DNA of 64,000 bases from Rhizobium tibeticum (lineage in GTDB: Bacteria; Pseudomonadota; Alphaproteobacteria; Rhizobiales; Rhizobiaceae), in contig NZ_FOCV01000025.1 in NCBI RefSeq assembly GCF_900110205.1, forward strand, positions 1 to 64,000, written 5' to 3'. Below, in pieces: positions 51,868 to 60,290 of the stretch; within the stretch, counting starts at the first letter, position 1, and each line of letters starts with the position of its first letter. Under the pieces are notes generated by a model that was not told where the DNA came from, did no database searches, and saw nothing but the letters and a program-made list of their open reading frames with translations. The translations under genes and the position numbers were made by a program.

Positions 51868-52665
51868 CTAAGAATTTGTGTCCTTGGAGACAGCGGCTAC
51901 CCAGTTGTGCCAGTTCTGGCTCGATCCGGCGAAAACATTGATGTCCGTCGGGCCCTTGATACCAGGGATGACGCCCGTCGACGTGTACTGCCAGAAGGCC
52001 CAACGGCGGTCGGCATAGGTAACTTCGGGATGCTTGGCGACGGAGCGGACCCAGAAGTGATAATTCTGGAAGTATCCGACGAGATTGTCGCGATGGAAGT
52101 CGACCGACGTGTAGATGATCGGACGCTTGCCGTAATAGGCCTCGAGACGGTCCATGAAGCGTTGCAGTTGGGCGCGGACCGTTGCCGGATCAGGGCGATA
52201 GCGGCAGGTCTTCGATTCCGAGTTCCATTCGACGTCGAGGACGGGCGGCAGGCGCATCGAATCCTTCGGCACATTGCTGATGAACCAGTCGGCCTGTTCG
52301 TCAGGCGTCGAGCAGAAATAGTAGAAATGATAGGGCGCGTGGGGAATGCCAACGGAGCGGGCACGCTGCCAGTACTCATTGAAACGCGAATCGATGCGGT
52401 CTTTGCCTTCGGTCGCTTTAATGAATGCGAAGGCGACGCCGGAGTTCCTGACCGTCTGCCAGTCGATATCGCCCTGCCACTTCGACACGTCGATGCCGTG
52501 GATCGGCTGCTTCTCCGGATGCTTTGTTCCGAAGTCCTGAGGATCGGTGTCCTTGAAGCGCGTTTTTGGCTTTACGGACGCTGTTTCGAGATAGTCATAG
52601 CCCGATGACGTGCATCCAGCGAGCATGACAGCCAACGGCAAAACGCAAAACAGAAGCCGGCGCAT
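51868..52665 (-). CDS. GH25 lysozyme lipoprotein
   Basis: The protein has 265 residues from the ATG at 52665. The lipobox V-M-L-A-G-C at about residues 13-18 marks a lipoprotein. The GH25 domain shows H-G-I-D-V-S-K-W-Q-G-D-I-D-W (first catalytic Asp), F-A-F-I-K-A-T-E-G, and P-Y-H-F-Y-Y-F. P-P-V-L-D-V-E-W-N carries the catalytic Asp/Glu pair. A-F-W-Q-Y-T-S-T-G-V-I-P-G-I follows near the end. It hydrolyses beta-1,4 bonds between MurNAc and GlcNAc. It lies 80 bp upstream of the MltB-type gene on the same strand, so the pair may be co-expressed. Confidence 0.92.
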   Translation of the reverse strand: MRRLLFCVLPLAVMLAGCTSSGYDYLETASVKPKTRFKDTDPQDFGTKHPEKQPIHGIDVSKWQGDIDWQTVRNSGVAFAFIKATEGKDRIDSRFNEYWQRARSVGIPHAPYHFYYFCSTPDEQADWFISNVPKDSMRLPPVLDVEWNSESKTCRYRPDPATVRAQLQRFMDRLEAYYGKRPIIYTSVDFHRDNLVGYFQNYHFWVRSVAKHPEVTYADRRWAFWQYTSTGVIPGIKGPTDINVFAGSSQNWHNWVAAVSKDTNS

Positions 52666-52796
52666 AGATGTTCCGTCGCGAAACGAATGGAATTTTTGCC
52701 CCACAGCTCGACCTTCGTGATAAACGCGTCCAGCAGAGGAATGTCCCCTCTATTTGCCATATCAACGTAAAAATTCGGTTAGTTTCAAGCGAAATG

Positions 52797-53468
52797 TCAA
52801 GGTTTGGTCACAATGACGGCCCGCCAGGCATAGCCGCCGCCAATGGTCTCGAACGTCAGTCGTGCTTGGTTTTCAGAGGCTTGAGACTCCAGAACCTGCC
52901 GCAGATTGGCCCGCGGCGACACGTGAAATTTTTCCAGCCATGCCTTGAGAAGTCGCGCAAACCAGCCCGGCAGGCGTTCCTGCTGACCAAAATCGACGAT
53001 GTGCAACTCGCCGCCGTGGGCTAGGGCGGCCAAGGCCGAGTCGATCGCGCACTCCCAGTCCGGGATCATGGAAAGCGCGTAGGAAATGAGGATGCGGTCG
53101 AAGCCGCCGACACCGAATTCGCGCGGCGTGAAGGCCGTCGCGTCCGCGACACGCAAATCCGGGAGCGTGGCTTTGGTCTCGAATGTCTTGCGCGCGGAGA
53201 TCAGCATCTCCGCCGAAATATCGAGGCCGTAGAGCTTAGCCTGCGGATAATACCTATGGGCAAGCGCGAGGTTGCGGCCGGTTCCGCAACCGACCTCCAG
53301 CAGGGTGCCGCCTGCCGGCACATTCAGATTGCGGATCGTCTGATCGCGACCGAGCAGGTAATACTTACGCGTCAGGTCATAGATGTGGCGTTGATAACGA
53401 TACATGCCATCCATCAGGGCGGCATGGCGGTCGTCCTTGACGACCGGGTTGGTGTCGACGCCTCTCAC
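52797..53468 (-). CDS. btaB: Betaine lipid N-methyltransferase BtaB
   Basis: The protein has 223 residues from a GTG at 53468 that overlaps the btaA stop (GTGA). It has a class I methyltransferase fold: Y-R-Y-Q-R-H-I-Y-D-L-T-R-K-Y-Y-L-L-G-R-D near the start, T-L-L-E-V-G-C-G-T-G-R-N as SAM motif I, and L-Y-G-L-D-I-S-A-E-M. I-L-I-S-Y-A-L-S-M-I-P and G-G-E-L-H-I-V-D-F-G-Q follow. BtaB adds three methyl groups to diacylglyceryl-homoserine to make DGTS. Overlap with btaA shows translational coupling. A PHO-box-like site precedes btaA. Confidence 0.93.
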   Translation of the reverse strand: MRGVDTNPVVKDDRHAALMDGMYRYQRHIYDLTRKYYLLGRDQTIRNLNVPAGGTLLEVGCGTGRNLALAHRYYPQAKLYGLDISAEMLISARKTFETKATLPDLRVADATAFTPREFGVGGFDRILISYALSMIPDWECAIDSALAALAHGGELHIVDFGQQERLPGWFARLLKAWLEKFHVSPRANLRQVLESQASENQARLTFETIGGGYAWRAVIVTKP

Positions 53469-54709
53469 GCGGTCTTCCTGTAGATATGAAAGCCGCCATA
53501 GATCGCCGAGCGATCGAGCGCCGTCAGTTCGATCGAGCGTTCCTCCATGTAGGTCCACTGATCGCCGATCGCAGGCGACAGGCGTCCTTCGATGATGCTC
53601 TTTTCGGCCGCGGTGCGGAAAATCACCCGAGCGCCTTCACGCGCGGTGCGGCTGATCTCGGCCCATAGATCATTCAGTTGCTGGTCCGTCATCCAATCCT
53701 GTGCATCCAGAAGGATATAACGATCACGCGAGGCGGCCGCCTCGCCGGCGAGCAGCTCGGTGAAGCTTGCATGATGAACGTTGACGCGATCCACATTGGC
53801 ACGGATCGCCTCGTAGTTCGCCGGTTCGAGATAGGTCGGAAGCGGGCCTTCACCCTTCGGCGCGTAGCGGCGAGCGAAAGCCTGCCAGGCAAAATAGTTT
53901 TCCTGCATGGGGAAGTGGCAGGCGAGCTTTTCAAGACGGTGGCGCAGAACGGGAGCGATCGACTGGTCGGCTGCGAGGCTTGCCAGTTCGTCATACTGCT
54001 GCGGCGGAATGCCGAGGCCGAACAGCGAGCTCTTGCGGCCGGTGATCCAGCGTACGACCGGCTTGTCGAAGAGCGGTGCGATCCTCTCGTCGAAGAACTG
54101 GCGCTGCTCGCGCAGCGAGCGCGCCTTTGTCATCTCCGTCAGCTCGACGCCGTGCAGGCGGGCAAGCAGGTGGGCTGCACCGATGAACCGACCGAGGAGG
54201 CCCGTTTCGTAGATGTTGCGGTCGAAAACCGTCACGCGCCGACGGCCGAACTTACGGCCATTCCAGTAGTTCCGAGTTGTCTCGTCGAGATTTGCTGCGA
54301 GGAACTGGTCGAAGGCGTGGCTGTTCGACGCTTCGCGCGGTGTGGCAAGGAAGCGAACGAGGTCGGCGTGTCCGGGAAGGTGACGGAACGCCGCGAGTTT
54401 CAGCCGATTGAGGGCGATGTGATGCGGATTAAGGTCCACCACATCAATCGACGCCGGGCTTCTGGAGAGATAGGCGAGCATGTTGCAGCCGCCGGAGCCG
54501 ATCGTCACGATGCGGTGATGCGGCTGAAGCTCCATCGCCAGCATGTCGAGGTCGGGATCTTCCCAAATTTGCGGATAGACCAAGCCGGAAAACAATAGGC
54601 CGAAAAGCCGTTCCGAAAAGCCTGCCTTGGAGAAGGCATTGTGGCGGAGAAGGGCTGCCTTGAGTTTCCGGTTCTTGCGGAAGCCGGCATCCGGTGCAAA
54701 TTCCGTCAT
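53465..54709 (-). CDS. btaA: SAM:diacylglycerol 3-amino-3-carboxypropyltransferase BtaA
   Basis: The protein has 414 residues behind GGGTGAAAG. It opens L-R-H-N-A-F-S-K-A-G-F-S-E-R-L-F, then G-L-V-Y-P-Q-I-W-E-D-P. The Rossmann-like SAM site is V-T-I-G-S-G-G-C-N-M-L-A-Y-L at about 69-82, and V-V-D-L-N-P-H-H follows. Later, F-G-L-G-I-P-P-Q-Q-Y and L-L-D-A-Q-D-W-M appear. BtaA transfers the aminocarboxypropyl group of SAM to diacylglycerol, the first step of betaine lipid (DGTS) synthesis that replaces phospholipids when phosphate is scarce. Translationally coupled btaB completes the pathway at the inner membrane. Confidence 0.95.
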   Translation of the reverse strand: MTEFAPDAGFRKNRKLKAALLRHNAFSKAGFSERLFGLLFSGLVYPQIWEDPDLDMLAMELQPHHRIVTIGSGGCNMLAYLSRSPASIDVVDLNPHHIALNRLKLAAFRHLPGHADLVRFLATPREASNSHAFDQFLAANLDETTRNYWNGRKFGRRRVTVFDRNIYETGLLGRFIGAAHLLARLHGVELTEMTKARSLREQRQFFDERIAPLFDKPVVRWITGRKSSLFGLGIPPQQYDELASLAADQSIAPVLRHRLEKLACHFPMQENYFAWQAFARRYAPKGEGPLPTYLEPANYEAIRANVDRVNVHHASFTELLAGEAAASRDRYILLDAQDWMTDQQLNDLWAEISRTAREGARVIFRTAAEKSIIEGRLSPAIGDQWTYMEERSIELTALDRSAIYGGFHIYRKTA

Positions 54710-54755
54710 ATGAATCTTTCACCCTTTTAGCGTTCAGGGCGTTTAGCGCGCCGTC

Positions 54756-54773
54756 ACTACAGTTTGATGACGC
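54756..54773 (-). promoter_or_regulatory. PHO-box-like site upstream of btaA
   Basis: The minus strand reads GCGTCAT-CAAA-CTGTAGT. Against the PhoB consensus CTGTCAT-AWAW-CTGTMAY, the GTCAT and CTGT cores fall at the correct 11-base period. It lies 47 bp upstream of btaA. Betaine-lipid genes are known phosphate-starvation targets, which agrees with the location. Confidence 0.6.
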
Positions 54774-54881
54774 AGGCTGTGGGCAGAGCTTTGGGCGGCT
54801 GCAAATAGAAACGCATCCGGGCGTTCGGGTCTTTCGCGCCGCGGGCTTTCCTGCTTTTCTTGCAGGCATGGAGGACCGTAC

Positions 54882-56261
54882 ATGGGATTTGTGGTGCGTT
54901 TCGTGAAGTCACTTGCCCTTCTGATGGTCGTGATCGTCGCTATGGGCGCGACTTGGCTTTACGTCAGCCCACCGGAATTGCTGCGAGTGGGTGATGGCTA
55001 TGCAGCCAAGATCGTTTGCTCGAACGTCTTCCTCGCAGGGCGGGATCCTGAACAGGTGCTCTACGAGGACGTTCAGGCGCCCGGAAATCCGTTGCTGCGG
55101 CTGGTGCGTGTGGCTGTCGACAGGCAGGAGAAGCGAGTTACAGCGCGCATCCTCGGGGTCTTCGCACCGGGCTATGCGATCTATCGCGGCGCACTCGGCT
55201 GCAGCAGCGTACCGGACGGGGATTTTAAAGCGGCCGCGAGCGCAGTGCCCGATCGTCCTGTCGCTCCAGAGCCGCAAAATGATGAGATATGGCCACAGGG
55301 CAATGCCGTCGCAAAGGTCGATGACAGCCGTGTCGACGCGCTGCTTTCAGACAGCGATTTGACCGGTCCTGCAGCGCGCGGGGTTGTCGTCGTTCACAAC
55401 GGCCGTATCATCGCCGAGCGCTACGGTGGCGGCTTCAATCCAACAACGCCGCTGACGGGCTGGTCGATGACGAAGACCGTCAATGCGGCGATCGTCGGAC
55501 GGCTAATGCTCGACAACAGGATCGCGTTTGGTGACGCAGCCCTCCTGCCGCAGTGGCAGGGCGGCGATCATTCAGCAATCAAGCTCAGCGATCTTCTGGG
55601 CATGGAGAGCGGCCTGGCCTTCAACGAGAGTTATGGCACGGTCGCCGATGTCACACGAATGCTCTATCTCGATGCGGATATGACGGCACTGCCGGCGAGC
55701 CTCCCCCTGGAGGCGAGCCCGGGCGAGCGGTTCAACTATTCGAGCGGCACATCGGTTTTGATCTCGAAGATATGGATGGATCGGATCGGCAACATGCAGG
55801 CAGCGCTTGCCTATCCCAAGAAGGCGCTGTTCGATCCGCTCGGCATGTCGAGCGCCGTTCTGGAGGTCGATGCCCGCGGCACCTTTGCCGGCAGTTCTTA
55901 TCTCTACGCCACAGCGCGGGATTGGGCTCGTTTCGGCCAGTTTCTTCTTCAGGACGGCGTCTGGAATGGACAGAGGCTGTTGCCGGAACGGTTCATGGCG
56001 GCAATGAGGACGCCGACTGCCGCCTCTGGCGGCAAATATACGCAGGCGCAAGCCTGGCTCGCCGCGCCGGGCGGCGATAGCAGCGCCACTGCCGGTCTTC
56101 CTGAAGATACGTTCTGGATGGAAGGGCATGATGGACAGAGTGTCGCGATCGTGCCGTCTGCGAAGCTTGTCGTCGTCAGGCTCGGGCTGACGCCAAGCTG
56201 GCTTGGCTATAGACCGCAGATCCTCGTGAAGGAGATTCTAGCGGCGCTTCCTCGGCAGTAG
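54882..56261 (+). CDS. Membrane-anchored serine hydrolase, beta-lactamase/class C fold
   Basis: The protein has 459 residues. An N-terminal helix (residues 6-27) anchors or exports it. The serine-hydrolase domain carries S-M-T-K (S195-x-x-K198), the Y-S-S triad equivalent (Y-x-N in class C, here with Ser) in F-N-Y-S-S-G-T-S-V, and a late H-D-G-Q-S in place of K-T-G. These are the features of the Beta-lactamase (PF00144) esterase/D-aminopeptidase group rather than a true resistance enzyme. It is divergent from btaA and shares its promoter region. Substrates could be peptides or esters in the periplasm. Confidence 0.88.
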   Translation: MGFVVRFVKSLALLMVVIVAMGATWLYVSPPELLRVGDGYAAKIVCSNVFLAGRDPEQVLYEDVQAPGNPLLRLVRVAVDRQEKRVTARILGVFAPGYAIYRGALGCSSVPDGDFKAAASAVPDRPVAPEPQNDEIWPQGNAVAKVDDSRVDALLSDSDLTGPAARGVVVVHNGRIIAERYGGGFNPTTPLTGWSMTKTVNAAIVGRLMLDNRIAFGDAALLPQWQGGDHSAIKLSDLLGMESGLAFNESYGTVADVTRMLYLDADMTALPASLPLEASPGERFNYSSGTSVLISKIWMDRIGNMQAALAYPKKALFDPLGMSSAVLEVDARGTFAGSSYLYATARDWARFGQFLLQDGVWNGQRLLPERFMAAMRTPTAASGGKYTQAQAWLAAPGGDSSATAGLPEDTFWMEGHDGQSVAIVPSAKLVVVRLGLTPSWLGYRPQILVKEILAALPRQ

Positions 56262-57197
56262 TCAGTAGTTGCCGTGGGCGACGTCGTCCATGCCCTTGCG
56301 CTTGGCGTCGTAATAGTAGCCACGGGCATAGAGGCGGACAGCATCGTCTTCACTGCTGTCGGAGACAAGCCAGGCGCCGCGGAGATACTTGGCGGCGTAT
56401 TTGATGTTGGTCTCGGCATCAAACAGGCCGGCAGGTTCACCATCGTAGCCCATCGACTTGGCCGTATTGTATTTGATCTGCATCAGGCCAAAATAACCGC
56501 GCTTGTTATAGGCCTTGGCATTGTAGCGGCTTTCGCGATGCACGACGCGGTGAAGCAGCGAGGCGGGCACCCGGTAAAGCTTCGAGTACTTGTCAATGAT
56601 CTTGGTGATCGCGCTTTTCTCGACGGTCGGTGCGCCATCGTCGTCGCTGTCGCTGAACATGGGTGGAGCAGCCGGCGGGTCGGAAGGGCCCGAGGTGTCG
56701 AAGCCGTAGTCCATCATCGGATGCGGTGTGGTGTCGATCGCGGAAAGCGCGGCGATGGCACCGCCGCCGTTCTGAGGCGTTGCCGCAAAAGCAAGCTGCG
56801 TCGCCGGGGAGGGGGTTCCCGGGCGCGGGGTCGGTACGACGGACTGAATCGCCGTCATCTCAGGCGTCAGCGGGATCTGCGCATAACCCGTTGCCGTCGC
56901 TGTCTGGATTTGACCGTTTAACTGAGGGGCATCGGTTGCCGGCATGGCGGGCGCCGCGAGGGCGGTTGCCGTCTGGTCAGCGGCGGTGATCATCGCCGTT
57001 TCTGTCGTTCCTTCGCCGGCGGGCACGGCTGCAAGCGTAGCGTCTTCGCCCGGCTTCGGCGTCGGAACAACGGTCTGGATTGCGGTCAATTCGGCCTGCG
57101 ACGTGTATTCGACGCTCGTGCATCCGGCGACAACGCCGCAGAGCATCGTGGAAACGATGAGACTGCGTTTCAGGCCGGAAAAACCGATCGCTACCAT
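56262..57197 (-). CDS. Lytic transglycosylase lipoprotein with a duplicated linker motif
   Basis: The protein has 311 residues. The lipobox V-V-A-G-C is at about residues 22-26. A long Ala/Thr/Pro-rich linker contains the same motif twice: L-T-A-I-Q-T-V-V-P-T-P-K-P-G near residue 37 and M-T-A-I-Q-S-V-V-P-T-P-R-P-G near residue 114. The catalytic SLT domain begins after residue 190: L-L-H-R-V-V-H-R-E-S-R-Y-N-A-K-A with the catalytic Glu, then G-Y-F-G-L-M-Q-I-K and L-F-D-A-E-T-N-I-K-Y-A-A-K-Y-L. It trims peptidoglycan at the outer membrane. It ends one base after the convergent serine hydrolase stop. Confidence 0.92.
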   Translation of the reverse strand: MVAIGFSGLKRSLIVSTMLCGVVAGCTSVEYTSQAELTAIQTVVPTPKPGEDATLAAVPAGEGTTETAMITAADQTATALAAPAMPATDAPQLNGQIQTATATGYAQIPLTPEMTAIQSVVPTPRPGTPSPATQLAFAATPQNGGGAIAALSAIDTTPHPMMDYGFDTSGPSDPPAAPPMFSDSDDDGAPTVEKSAITKIIDKYSKLYRVPASLLHRVVHRESRYNAKAYNKRGYFGLMQIKYNTAKSMGYDGEPAGLFDAETNIKYAAKYLRGAWLVSDSSEDDAVRLYARGYYYDAKRKGMDDVAHGNY

Positions 57198-57310
57198 ACT
57201 CTCACTTTCGTGAATGCGCCGCCCCGGCAGCGTTAGAAGTTACCAAAAGCCTTAAGCCCGGATTTCGCAATTAACGTATTCGTTGCTTTGCTGCAACCCG
57301 CCGGAAATGT

Positions 57311-57946
57311 TTACGCAGCGATGCGCCGATAGCCGGCTGTGACGGCGCCCGCAGCAATGAGCAAAGTGCCGCCGGTGCGGTTGACTGCGCGCTGGACGCT
57401 TGCCTTGCGAATGAGGCCGCGCGCTGCGTTTGCGGCGAGCGCATAGATGGAAGCGTTGATGGTTGCAAGAACCAGGAAGGTGGCTTCCATGATCAGCATC
57501 TGGCCGAAAAACGGTTGAGCCGGATTCAGGAACTGCGGAACGAATGCGACGAAAAACACGATGCTCTTCGGATTGAGCGCCGTGACCACATAGGCGTGGA
57601 GGAAAACCTTGAGCGATTTCTTTTCGGGCAGGTTGTCATTGTCTGCCATGGGCTCGGAAATGACGGGCGCTCGCCAGAGTTTGATGCCGAGCCAGATCAG
57701 GTAGGCGCCACCGACCCACTTCAATACCGTGAACAGCGTTGCGGAGGCCGCGAGGACGGCCCCCAATCCGAATAGCGATGCGGTCATCGCAGTGAAGTCG
57801 CCGAGCGCAACACCGGTTACCGTCGCGAGCGCCGTCTTGCGTCCATGGCCGAGGGCATAGGAAACGACGAGGAGAATCGTCGGGCCCGGAATGGCCAGCA
57901 TGATTGCAGACGCAGCGGCAAAAGCGAACCAGGCTTCGAGCGACAT
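57311..57946 (-). CDS. LysE/RhtB-family amino acid exporter
   Basis: The protein has 211 residues behind TAGGAGGAGATT. Six membrane helices are predicted. Family hallmarks are I-P-G-P-T-I-L-L-V-V-S-Y-A-L-G-H-G-R near the start, then G-V-A-L-G-D-F-T and W-V-G-G-A-Y-L-I-W-L-G-I-K-L-W. A-L-N-P-K-S-I-V-F-F-V-A-F-V-P-Q-F in the second half is diagnostic. It likely exports homoserine, threonine or related amino acids. It is monocistronic by spacing and has no adjacent LysR-type regulator, which is less usual for LysE exporters. Confidence 0.92.
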   Translation of the reverse strand: MSLEAWFAFAAASAIMLAIPGPTILLVVSYALGHGRKTALATVTGVALGDFTAMTASLFGLGAVLAASATLFTVLKWVGGAYLIWLGIKLWRAPVISEPMADNDNLPEKKSLKVFLHAYVVTALNPKSIVFFVAFVPQFLNPAQPFFGQMLIMEATFLVLATINASIYALAANAARGLIRKASVQRAVNRTGGTLLIAAGAVTAGYRRIAA

Positions 57947-58004
57947 GGAATCTCCTCCTATTCCCTAAGGTAAAAGCAAAGACACCATATCAACCCTCAG
58001 TCAA

Positions 58005-59216
58005 TCATGCTGCCTGGTATTTCTGTCCAATCGTATCCATGAGCTGCGCGAACCATTTGGTCGAGGTGTCGAAGGCCTTGCCACCCTTGATGCGCGGGAA
58101 CTCGATCGTTCGCAACTTGCCGTTCTGCGCTTCGTCATGACCGGTGACGCCGGAAACCTTGTTGAGGGCGCTTTCGACGGCAAGGTCGGTCATGCTCTGG
58201 ATGAGACGAAGGTCGTCGCTGTTGGCGGGGGCCGAACGGGCAAAGTAGCCGGACTTCTGCACCAGCGAACGTTCGGCATTGATGAGGCCAGCGAACTGCT
58301 TCTGGAACCAGCCGCCGACGTTGATCGTGTCGATTTTCACGTGTCCGAAGGCGTCGCGCTTGATGGTTTCGCCCGCCGCTTCACGCTCAGCGACGATGGC
58401 GTCGAGGCAGGCGCCTTCCGAAACGAACACGGTCGCATGGCCGGTGCGGTCCATGACTTCCTTCAGCCGGGCCGCTTCCGCATCGAGATCAAACGCCATC
58501 TCGGGCAGATAAACTGCGTCGATGCTCTTCATCTTGGCGTTCGTCATGAAGCCATCGACATATTCGTAATTCTTCGTCCGCTGTAGATAGGCGCGGGCGG
58601 TTGCCGCCGTCAGCCAGCCGCAGTGGCGTCCCATGACTTCGTGGATGATCAAGGTGCGCGGTGCTGCCGTCTGCTCGTTGCTGACGTTGTCGAAGAAGTG
58701 TGCTCCGACTTCGGCAGCCGTCCATGCACCGAGTGACTGGCGGATGGGGACGACGTCGTTGTCGACGGTTTTAGGCAGGCCAACGACCGTCAGATTGTAG
58801 CCATTGGCGGCCAGATATGCCGCGAGGTCGGCCGCCGTAGTGTTGGTGTCGTCGCCGCCGATCGTATGGAGGATCGTGATCCCGTCGTTGGCGAGGCGTT
58901 CGGCTGCGACGCGCAACGGGTTTTCACCTTCCTTGACGAGACCGCGCTTCACGCAATCGGCTGCGTTGGTGAGCTTGACGCGGCTATTGCCGATCGGCGA
59001 GCCACCGTAGCGATGCAGAAGCGGCGCCTTCTCCCGCATATCGGTGGTGATCTTGATGCTGTCGCCGAGGAGCACGCCCTGGTATCCGGAGCGATAGGCG
59101 ACGAGCTCGATGTCAGGCGCCACGTCGCTATAGCGTTCGATAAGTCCGCCGACCGCGGACGACAGACAGGGTGCCAGGCCTCCAGCCGTGAGCATTGCGA
59201 CTTTCTGTTTGGCCAT
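58005..59216 (-). CDS. pfp: Pyrophosphate-dependent 6-phosphofructokinase
   Basis: The protein has 403 residues behind ATGGAGGG. The PFK fold shows M-L-T-A-G-G-L-A-P-C at the start. I-G-G-D-D-T-N is at 119-125: GGDD instead of ATP-enzyme GGDG. P-K-T-V-D-N-D is at 148-154: PKTVD instead of PGTID, with Lys in place of Gly. Both changes mark the PPi-dependent class (EC 2.7.1.90). M-G-R-H-C-G-W-L binds fructose-6-phosphate. It interconverts F6P and F1,6BP reversibly. Many rhizobia lack ATP-PFK and use Entner-Doudoroff, so the enzyme may run toward gluconeogenesis or pentose recycling. The gene stands alone. Confidence 0.93.
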   Translation of the reverse strand: MAKQKVAMLTAGGLAPCLSSAVGGLIERYSDVAPDIELVAYRSGYQGVLLGDSIKITTDMREKAPLLHRYGGSPIGNSRVKLTNAADCVKRGLVKEGENPLRVAAERLANDGITILHTIGGDDTNTTAADLAAYLAANGYNLTVVGLPKTVDNDVVPIRQSLGAWTAAEVGAHFFDNVSNEQTAAPRTLIIHEVMGRHCGWLTAATARAYLQRTKNYEYVDGFMTNAKMKSIDAVYLPEMAFDLDAEAARLKEVMDRTGHATVFVSEGACLDAIVAEREAAGETIKRDAFGHVKIDTINVGGWFQKQFAGLINAERSLVQKSGYFARSAPANSDDLRLIQSMTDLAVESALNKVSGVTGHDEAQNGKLRTIEFPRIKGGKAFDTSTKWFAQLMDTIGQKYQAA

Positions 59217-59582
59217 GATCCCTCCATTGTCACGTATCAGCGCCGTTGCGTGCTGCTTACCTAACGCATGGATGCGACAGGGAAAGGGGCATGTAAAGTG
59301 TCGTTATTATGAAAATCATGCCCTGAACGGCGAAGGTAGACGCAAAGCGCTGATATAATCGTTTCAAGCTCGAGATGCCCGTGTCGAAGGGTTGTGGAAA
59401 TCGCGACGTCACTCGGCCGGTAGCAATTGGAACTTGCCGGGGTGCGATGCCGGGCTGATCCCGGTGCAACCATGAACGAATTGTGAAAAGTGTATTCCGC
59501 CCTACGACCAATCGCCGCCTTGCAAAGGCAACCATTATTTGGTCAAGGTGTTTACACCTATTTGCATTGCGAGAGACTTTTT

Positions 59583-60290
59583 ATGTCCTTCTGGGAAAAA
59601 CTGCTGAATGCTATTGGCAACACTGCGGGCAATGTCCTTTCGGCGGTGGTCGAGGCCATTCGGACGGTTTTCGAGGGCGACCCCGAGACGCGCCGGAAGG
59701 TCGCCTTTTCCGTCGCGATCATCGCTTTGTCGGCAAAAATGGCCAAGGCCGATGGAATCGTGAGCGAGAAGGAGGTGAATGCCTTCCGTGAGATCTTCGA
59801 GTTCCCGCCCGACCAGGCCAAGAACGTCGCACGCCTCTACAATCTGGCGCGTCAGGACGTCGCTGGTTATGAGGCCTACGCGGAGCGTTTGTCGTCTTTG
59901 TGCGTGACATGCGCCGCCAACTGCCCGGTGCTCGAAGAGGTTCTGGACGGTCTCTTCCATATCGCCAAGGCGGACGGGCTCGTCCACGAGAAGGAGCTGG
60001 CGTTCCTGCGGCATGTGGGCGAGATTTTCCATATGAATGAAGAGCATTTCGAAAGGATTGCCGCGCGCCATGTCTCAATGGGACGTGATCCCTACAAGGT
60101 GCTCGGGGTGTCGCCCTCCGATGACTTCACGACGATTCGCCGCCGCTATCATGGCCTTGTCAGCGAACATCATCCGGATCGGCTGATTTCCCGCGGCGTA
60201 CCGGCCGAGTTCCACGCCATCGCCAATGAGCGGATGGCCGCTCTGAACGCAGCCTACGAGGCGATCGAAAAGGAACGCCGCGCCGCATGA
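59583..60290 (+). CDS. TerB/DnaJ-domain co-chaperone (DjlA-like, without N-terminal anchor)
   Basis: The protein has 235 residues from the ATG at 59583 with GCGAGAG upstream. A TerB-like helical domain (about 40-170) contains D-P-E-T-R-R-K-V-A-F-S-V-A-I-I-A-L, A-K-A-D-G-I-V-S-E-K-E and H-I-A-K-A-D-G-L-V-H-E. The J domain follows from about 175: D-P-Y-K-V-L-G-V-S-P-S-D-D, with the diagnostic H-P-D in S-E-H-H-P-D-R. E. coli DjlA has an N-terminal membrane helix; here only an amphipathic helix is present, so it may be peripheral or cytosolic. It overlaps the amidase gene by ATGA. A small inverted repeat AGGTGT-TT-ACACCT precedes it at 59546-59559. Confidence 0.9.
   Translation: MSFWEKLLNAIGNTAGNVLSAVVEAIRTVFEGDPETRRKVAFSVAIIALSAKMAKADGIVSEKEVNAFREIFEFPPDQAKNVARLYNLARQDVAGYEAYAERLSSLCVTCAANCPVLEEVLDGLFHIAKADGLVHEKELAFLRHVGEIFHMNEEHFERIAARHVSMGRDPYKVLGVSPSDDFTTIRRRYHGLVSEHHPDRLISRGVPAEFHAIANERMAALNAAYEAIEKERRAA

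Noticed and set aside
54882..56261. Beta-lactamase resistance gene
   Set aside because: Only the SxxK motif matches. The YxN position is Y-S-S, the KTG box is replaced, and there is an N-terminal membrane anchor, which fits a serine hydrolase of unknown substrate.
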